Of a DNA stretch of 37,014 bases, positions 32,497 to 37,014 are shown piece after piece. The translations under genes and the position numbers were made by a program. Source of the stretch: Thermoleophilia bacterium (GTDB lineage Bacteria > Actinomycetota > Thermoleophilia > Gaiellales > Gaiellaceae); the NCBI GenBank assembly GCA_017882605.1, contig JADGPE010000015.1, forward strand, positions 1-37,014. Reading direction: 5' to 3'. Below the pieces are notes generated by a model. The model made no database searches, was not told the DNA's origin, and saw nothing but the letters and a program-made list of their open reading frames with translations. How positions within the stretch are numbered: position 1 is the stretch's first letter; every line of letters begins with the position of its first letter.

Positions 32497-33854
32497 CGCT
32501 CGAGCAGCGCCACGCATTCGACGTGCGGCGTGTGGGGGAACATGTCGACCGGCTTCGCACGGACGAGCCGATAGCCGTAGTCGTCGCCCAGGCGCTTGAG
32601 GTCGCCTGCGAGCGTGGTCGGATTGCACGAGACGTAGACGATCCGGGGCGCCTCGAGCTCCCCCAGCCGTTTCAGGGCCTTGCCGGCGAGGCCGGCGCGC
32701 GGCGGATCGACCACGACGACGTCGGGCGCGCCCGCGCGTTCGCGCAGCTCGCGCAGCACCTCGCCGACGTTGCCCGCGAAGAACGCCGTGTTCCCGATCG
32801 CATTCAGCTCCTGGTTCTCGATCGCGCACGCGACCGACTCCTCGGAGATCTCGATCCCCCACACCGTCAGGGCGTCGGCAGCCATCGAAAGGCCAATCGT
32901 CCCGATCCCGCAGTACAGGTCGTACACCGTCTCTCCGCCGCTGAGCCCAGCGAACTCCCGCGCGATCGCGTACAGCTGCTCGGCCATCTCCGTGTTCGTC
33001 TGGATGAACGCGTTCGGGCGCACGCGATAGCGCAGGCCGCCGATCTCCTCCTCGATCGCGTCCTCCCCCCAGAGGAGCTCGGTCGGCAGATTCGTCACCT
33101 CGGAGACGCCCGTGTTCACGGACCAGTGGATCGAGCGGACCTCCGGGAACTCCGTCAACACCTCGATCAGGCGCTCCCGGTCGAAGCGCTCCCCGCGATT
33201 GGTCACGAGCTGCACGAGGGCCTGGCCCGTGTTGCGCCCCTCGCGGATCAACAGGTGACGGAGATAGCCCTCGTGGGTCTCCTGGTCGTACGCGGGGAGT
33301 TTCTCCTCGCGCGCCCAGTCGCGCATGCGGTTGCGAATCGCGTTACCGAGATCGGTCGTCAGCCAGCACTTCTGGATCTCGAGCACCTCGTCCCAGCGGC
33401 CTGCCTTGTGCAGGCCGAGCGTCGGCCCGTCCTCGAGCTCCGCGAACGAGTACTCCATCTTGTTGCGGTACCCGAACTGCGAGGCAGCGGGCAGGATCGG
33501 CTCGAGCGGCAGGTCGGTGAGTCCGGCGAGCCGCTGCAGCGAGTCGCGCACCCACTGCTCCTTGGTCGCAACCTGGACGTCGTAGTCGAGATCCTGGAAG
33601 CGGCAGCCGCCGCAGGCCGGATAGTGGGCGCACGGCGCCTCGACCCGCTGCTGCCCCGAGGAGAGCACCTCGGTCGCCAGCGCCTCGGCGTGCCGCCGCT
33701 GCACCTTGGTCACGCGCGCGCGCACCGTGTCGCCCGGCAGGCCCCGCCGGACGAAGACGACGAAGCCGTCGAGGCGCGCCACGCCGTTTCCCCCGTAGGC
33801 GAGCGAGTCGATCGTGAGCTCGAGCTCCTGGTCTCGCTGGACGGGGGCGGCCAC
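32493..33854 (-). CDS. rlmD: 23S rRNA (uracil-5-)-methyltransferase RlmD/RumA family
   Basis: SAM-dependent RNA m5U methyltransferase of 453 residues. It has an N-terminal TRAM domain (ELTIDSLAYGGNGVARLDGF), the iron-sulfur ligands CAHYPACGGC with a further Cys (IQKCWLTTD), and the Rossmann methyltransferase with DLYCGIGTIGL, VVVDPPRAGL, and the catalytic VSCNPTTLAGDL (nucleophile Cys). Order and length fit RumA/RlmD; TrmA lacks TRAM and is shorter. GTG at 33854 was chosen because a TACCTT box lies 6 nt upstream. Whether U747 or U1939 of 23S rRNA, or a tRNA, is the target cannot be read from sequence. Confidence 0.92.
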   Translation of the reverse strand: MAAPVQRDQELELTIDSLAYGGNGVARLDGFVVFVRRGLPGDTVRARVTKVQRRHAEALATEVLSSGQQRVEAPCAHYPACGGCRFQDLDYDVQVATKEQWVRDSLQRLAGLTDLPLEPILPAASQFGYRNKMEYSFAELEDGPTLGLHKAGRWDEVLEIQKCWLTTDLGNAIRNRMRDWAREEKLPAYDQETHEGYLRHLLIREGRNTGQALVQLVTNRGERFDRERLIEVLTEFPEVRSIHWSVNTGVSEVTNLPTELLWGEDAIEEEIGGLRYRVRPNAFIQTNTEMAEQLYAIAREFAGLSGGETVYDLYCGIGTIGLSMAADALTVWGIEISEESVACAIENQELNAIGNTAFFAGNVGEVLRELRERAGAPDVVVVDPPRAGLAGKALKRLGELEAPRIVYVSCNPTTLAGDLKRLGDDYGYRLVRAKPVDMFPHTPHVECVALLER

Positions 33855-33860
33855 AACCGG

Positions 33861-33866
33861 AAGGTA
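33861..33866 (-). promoter_or_regulatory. -10 box of rlmD (leaderless type)
   Basis: Minus-strand TACCTT, 6 nt, then the GTG at 33854; no ribosome-binding site lies in between. The rlmD and PLP genes diverge across this 112-nt region. Confidence 0.45.
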
Positions 33867-33933
33867 GTCGAAGCAGGGAATCCACCGATCACTCCTACGC
33901 GGAATGCCCGAGGTTTCCCGAATGCGGAGTCTC

Positions 33934-33939
33934 TACGGT
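33934..33939 (+). promoter_or_regulatory. -10 box of the PLP/carbamoyltransferase cluster
   Basis: TACGGT, about 27 nt before the ATG at 33967, with a leader carrying GGAGGG 6 nt from that ATG. Unlike most genes here this one seems to have a leader, suggesting efficient or regulated translation. Confidence 0.4.
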
Positions 33940-33966
33940 CGAGACACCGAACCCGGAGGGCCTTTG

Positions 33967-35462
33967 ATGACCACCGAAAGCCTCGATCTGGAGCCCAAAC
34001 TGGCTTCCGAGAACCTCACCCACACGGTCGAACGGCTCCGCGAGGCGGATGTCGCGCTACCGACCTTCGCCCAGCTCGCCGACCCGACGACGATCCCGGC
34101 CCGCGTGCGGGCCGCCCTGAGCGACATCGACCCCGACGCGCCGCACCCGCTCAACCTCTTCCGCGTCCACTGGCACAACGACGCGTCCCGGCGGGGCTTC
34201 ACGGAGGTGCCCGACCACGTCGTCCTGACCCGGGAACTGACGGGCGTCGCTGCGCCGATCGTGGTCGCGCTCGGCGACCGGTTCCCCCTGATCCACGCGC
34301 ACAAGGTGCTGGCCGCCTACGGCTGCCTGGTGCCGCGGCTCGTCGCCGGCGAGTTCGACCCGGTGAGGCAGCGCGCCGTCTGGCCGTCGACCGGCAACTA
34401 CTGCCGCGGCGGCGTCGCGATCTCCCACCTGCTCGGCTGTCGCGGCGTCGCCGTGCTGCCCGAAGGGATGAGCCAGGAGCGGTTCGACTGGCTCGAGCAC
34501 TGGGTCGGCGACCCGGCCGACGTGATTCGTACTCCCGGGACCGAGAGCAACGTGAAGGAGATCTACGACCGGTGCCACGAGCTGGAGCTCGACCCGGCCA
34601 ACCTGATCCTCAACCAGTTCTCCGAGTTCGGAAACCACATCGTCCACTACCTCGTGACCGGCGCCGCGCTCGACAAGGTGTTCGTGTCACTGCGTGAGCA
34701 GGCGCCCGACCTGAAGCTCCACTCCTTCGTCTCCGCAACCGGCTCGGCCGGCACGATCGGCGCCGGCGACTACCTGAAGGAGCAGCACGGCTCGCTCATT
34801 GTCGCCGTCGAGGCCGCCGAGTGCCCGACGATGCTCGCGAACGGCTTCGGCCAGCACAACATCCAGGGGATCGGCGACAAGCACATCCCTCTGATCCACA
34901 ACGTCATGAACACCGACGTCGCGCTGGCGGTCTCCGATCGAGCGACCGACCGAGTCGGCCTCCTCTTCGGCACGTCGACGGGCCGTGATCTGCTGCGCCG
35001 GCGCGGCGTCGCCGACGCGGTGCTCAATGCGCTTCCTTCGCTCGGCCTTTCGAGCATCTGCAACGTCCTCGCGGCGATCAAGGTCGCGAAGCAGTTCGAC
35101 CTCGGCCCGGACGACGCGATCGTCACGGTGGCCACCGACGGCGCCTCGATGTACGACAGCGAGCGCGCGATCGCGGCAGATCGGTACTTCCCCGACGGCT
35201 TCGACACGGTCGGTGCCGCCGAGATCTTCGGGGAGCACCTGCTCGGAGCCGCGACCGACCTGCTGCGCGAGCTGACGTACGAGGAGCGGTCCCGCATCTT
35301 CAACCTGGGCTACTTCACCTGGGTCGAGCAGCAGGGCGTCCCGATCGAGGAGTTCGAGGCCCGTCGCCGGCAGAGCTATTGGGCGGCGCAGCGTGCCCGC
35401 GCGGCCGGCTGGGACGCGCTGATCGACGAGGTGAACGAGCGCACCGGCGTGCTGGAACGGCT

Positions 35463-35466
<4 letters not shown>
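33967..35466 (+). CDS. PLP-dependent fold-type II enzyme (cysteine synthase-like)
   Basis: A 499-residue PLP enzyme of the tryptophan-synthase-beta/cysteine-synthase superfamily. Motifs are FPLIHAHKVLAAYGCL (Lys that forms the Schiff base), WPSTGNYCRGGVAISHLLG (the SGNxxxG-like substrate/phosphate loop), SATGSAGTIGAGDYL (Gly-rich PLP-phosphate loop) and IVTVATDGASMYDSERAI near the end. It is longer than cysteine synthase (about 300), with large N- and C-terminal extensions, so its substrate differs. The start at 33967 was chosen for GGAGGG 6 nt upstream; the 21 residues before it read over the promoter. Its stop overlaps the next PLP gene by ATGA. With the carbamoyltransferase beyond, an amino-acid degradation or amino-acid modifying pathway is suggested. 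Confidence 0.85.
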
Positions 35467-36836
<1,370 letters not shown>

Positions 36837-37014
36837 GCGCGCCGACTTCGAGCGCGTGTTCGAGACCTGCGATGAGCTCGCACCGATCGCAAAAGGCCGC
36901 CGCAACACCGACCTACTGAAGGACAAGACGCTGCTGACGGCGTTCTACCAGCCGAGCACGCGCACCCGGATGTCGACCGAAGCGGCGATGCACCGCCTCG
37001 GCGGGCACGTACTG

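Overview
The window is GC-rich, gene-dense bacterial DNA from an actinobacterium. Supporting signs are a dnaK-grpE-dnaJ-hspR-clpB chaperone operon with a MerR-type HspR, an Ino1 inositol-phosphate synthase beside a CDP-alcohol phosphatidyltransferase, an Rv1284-like beta carbonic anhydrase, many GTG starts, ATGA/GTGA stop-start overlaps, and start codons sitting 6-8 nt after a TANNNT box (leaderless genes). The protein styles suggest a deep lineage such as Thermoleophilia (Gaiellales or Solirubrobacterales); that placement is inference. I see no rRNA, tRNA, CRISPR array, insertion sequence or phage gene, and no gene-free stretch over 300 bases.

Layout. 1-3478: envelope and housekeeping genes (partial M23 peptidase, rsmI, ROK sugar kinase, divergent LCP protein). 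3533-6296: NiCoT nickel/cobalt permease, beta carbonic anhydrase, two divergent GNAT acetyltransferases. 6302-8952: a tightly overlapping minus-strand operon of PadR regulator, membrane protein, histidine phosphatase, FKBP isomerase and AhpD-like protein, driven by a promoter whose spacer is filled by a perfect 9+3+9 inverted repeat. 8997-11515: FmdB-type zinc ribbon, divergent CopC-CopD fusion with an extra C-terminal domain, and a small protein. 11533-13178: pseudouridine catabolism (PfkB kinase and PsuG). 13180-13500: remnant of an M29 aminopeptidase that lost its middle. 13550-17127: GYD protein, membrane protein, MqnB-like nucleosidase, cupin, AspT/YidE-type transporter. 17140-23460: the chaperone operon. 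23550-25520: small membrane protein and two tandem EamA transporters, followed by a REP-like double palindrome.

25586-30944: moaA, then an apparent inositol block. It holds a PAP2/Aur1-like phosphatase or transferase, a CDP-alcohol phosphatidyltransferase, ino1, and a glycosyltransferase fused to a PHP phosphoesterase. 30982-32448: a degenerate uracil-DNA-glycosylase-fold protein and a membrane protein that carries all three presenilin/signal-peptide-peptidase motif regions. 32493-33854: rlmD. 33967-37014: two fold-type II PLP enzymes and a carbamoyltransferase cut by the window end, probably one amino-acid pathway.

The most interesting points are the presenilin-like protease candidate, the glycosyltransferase-PHP fusion downstream of ino1, the PLP/PLP/carbamoyltransferase cluster, the PadR operator-promoter with its overlapping operon, the internally deleted M29 gene, and a 16-bp palindromic repeat placed identically at two ATGA gene junctions.
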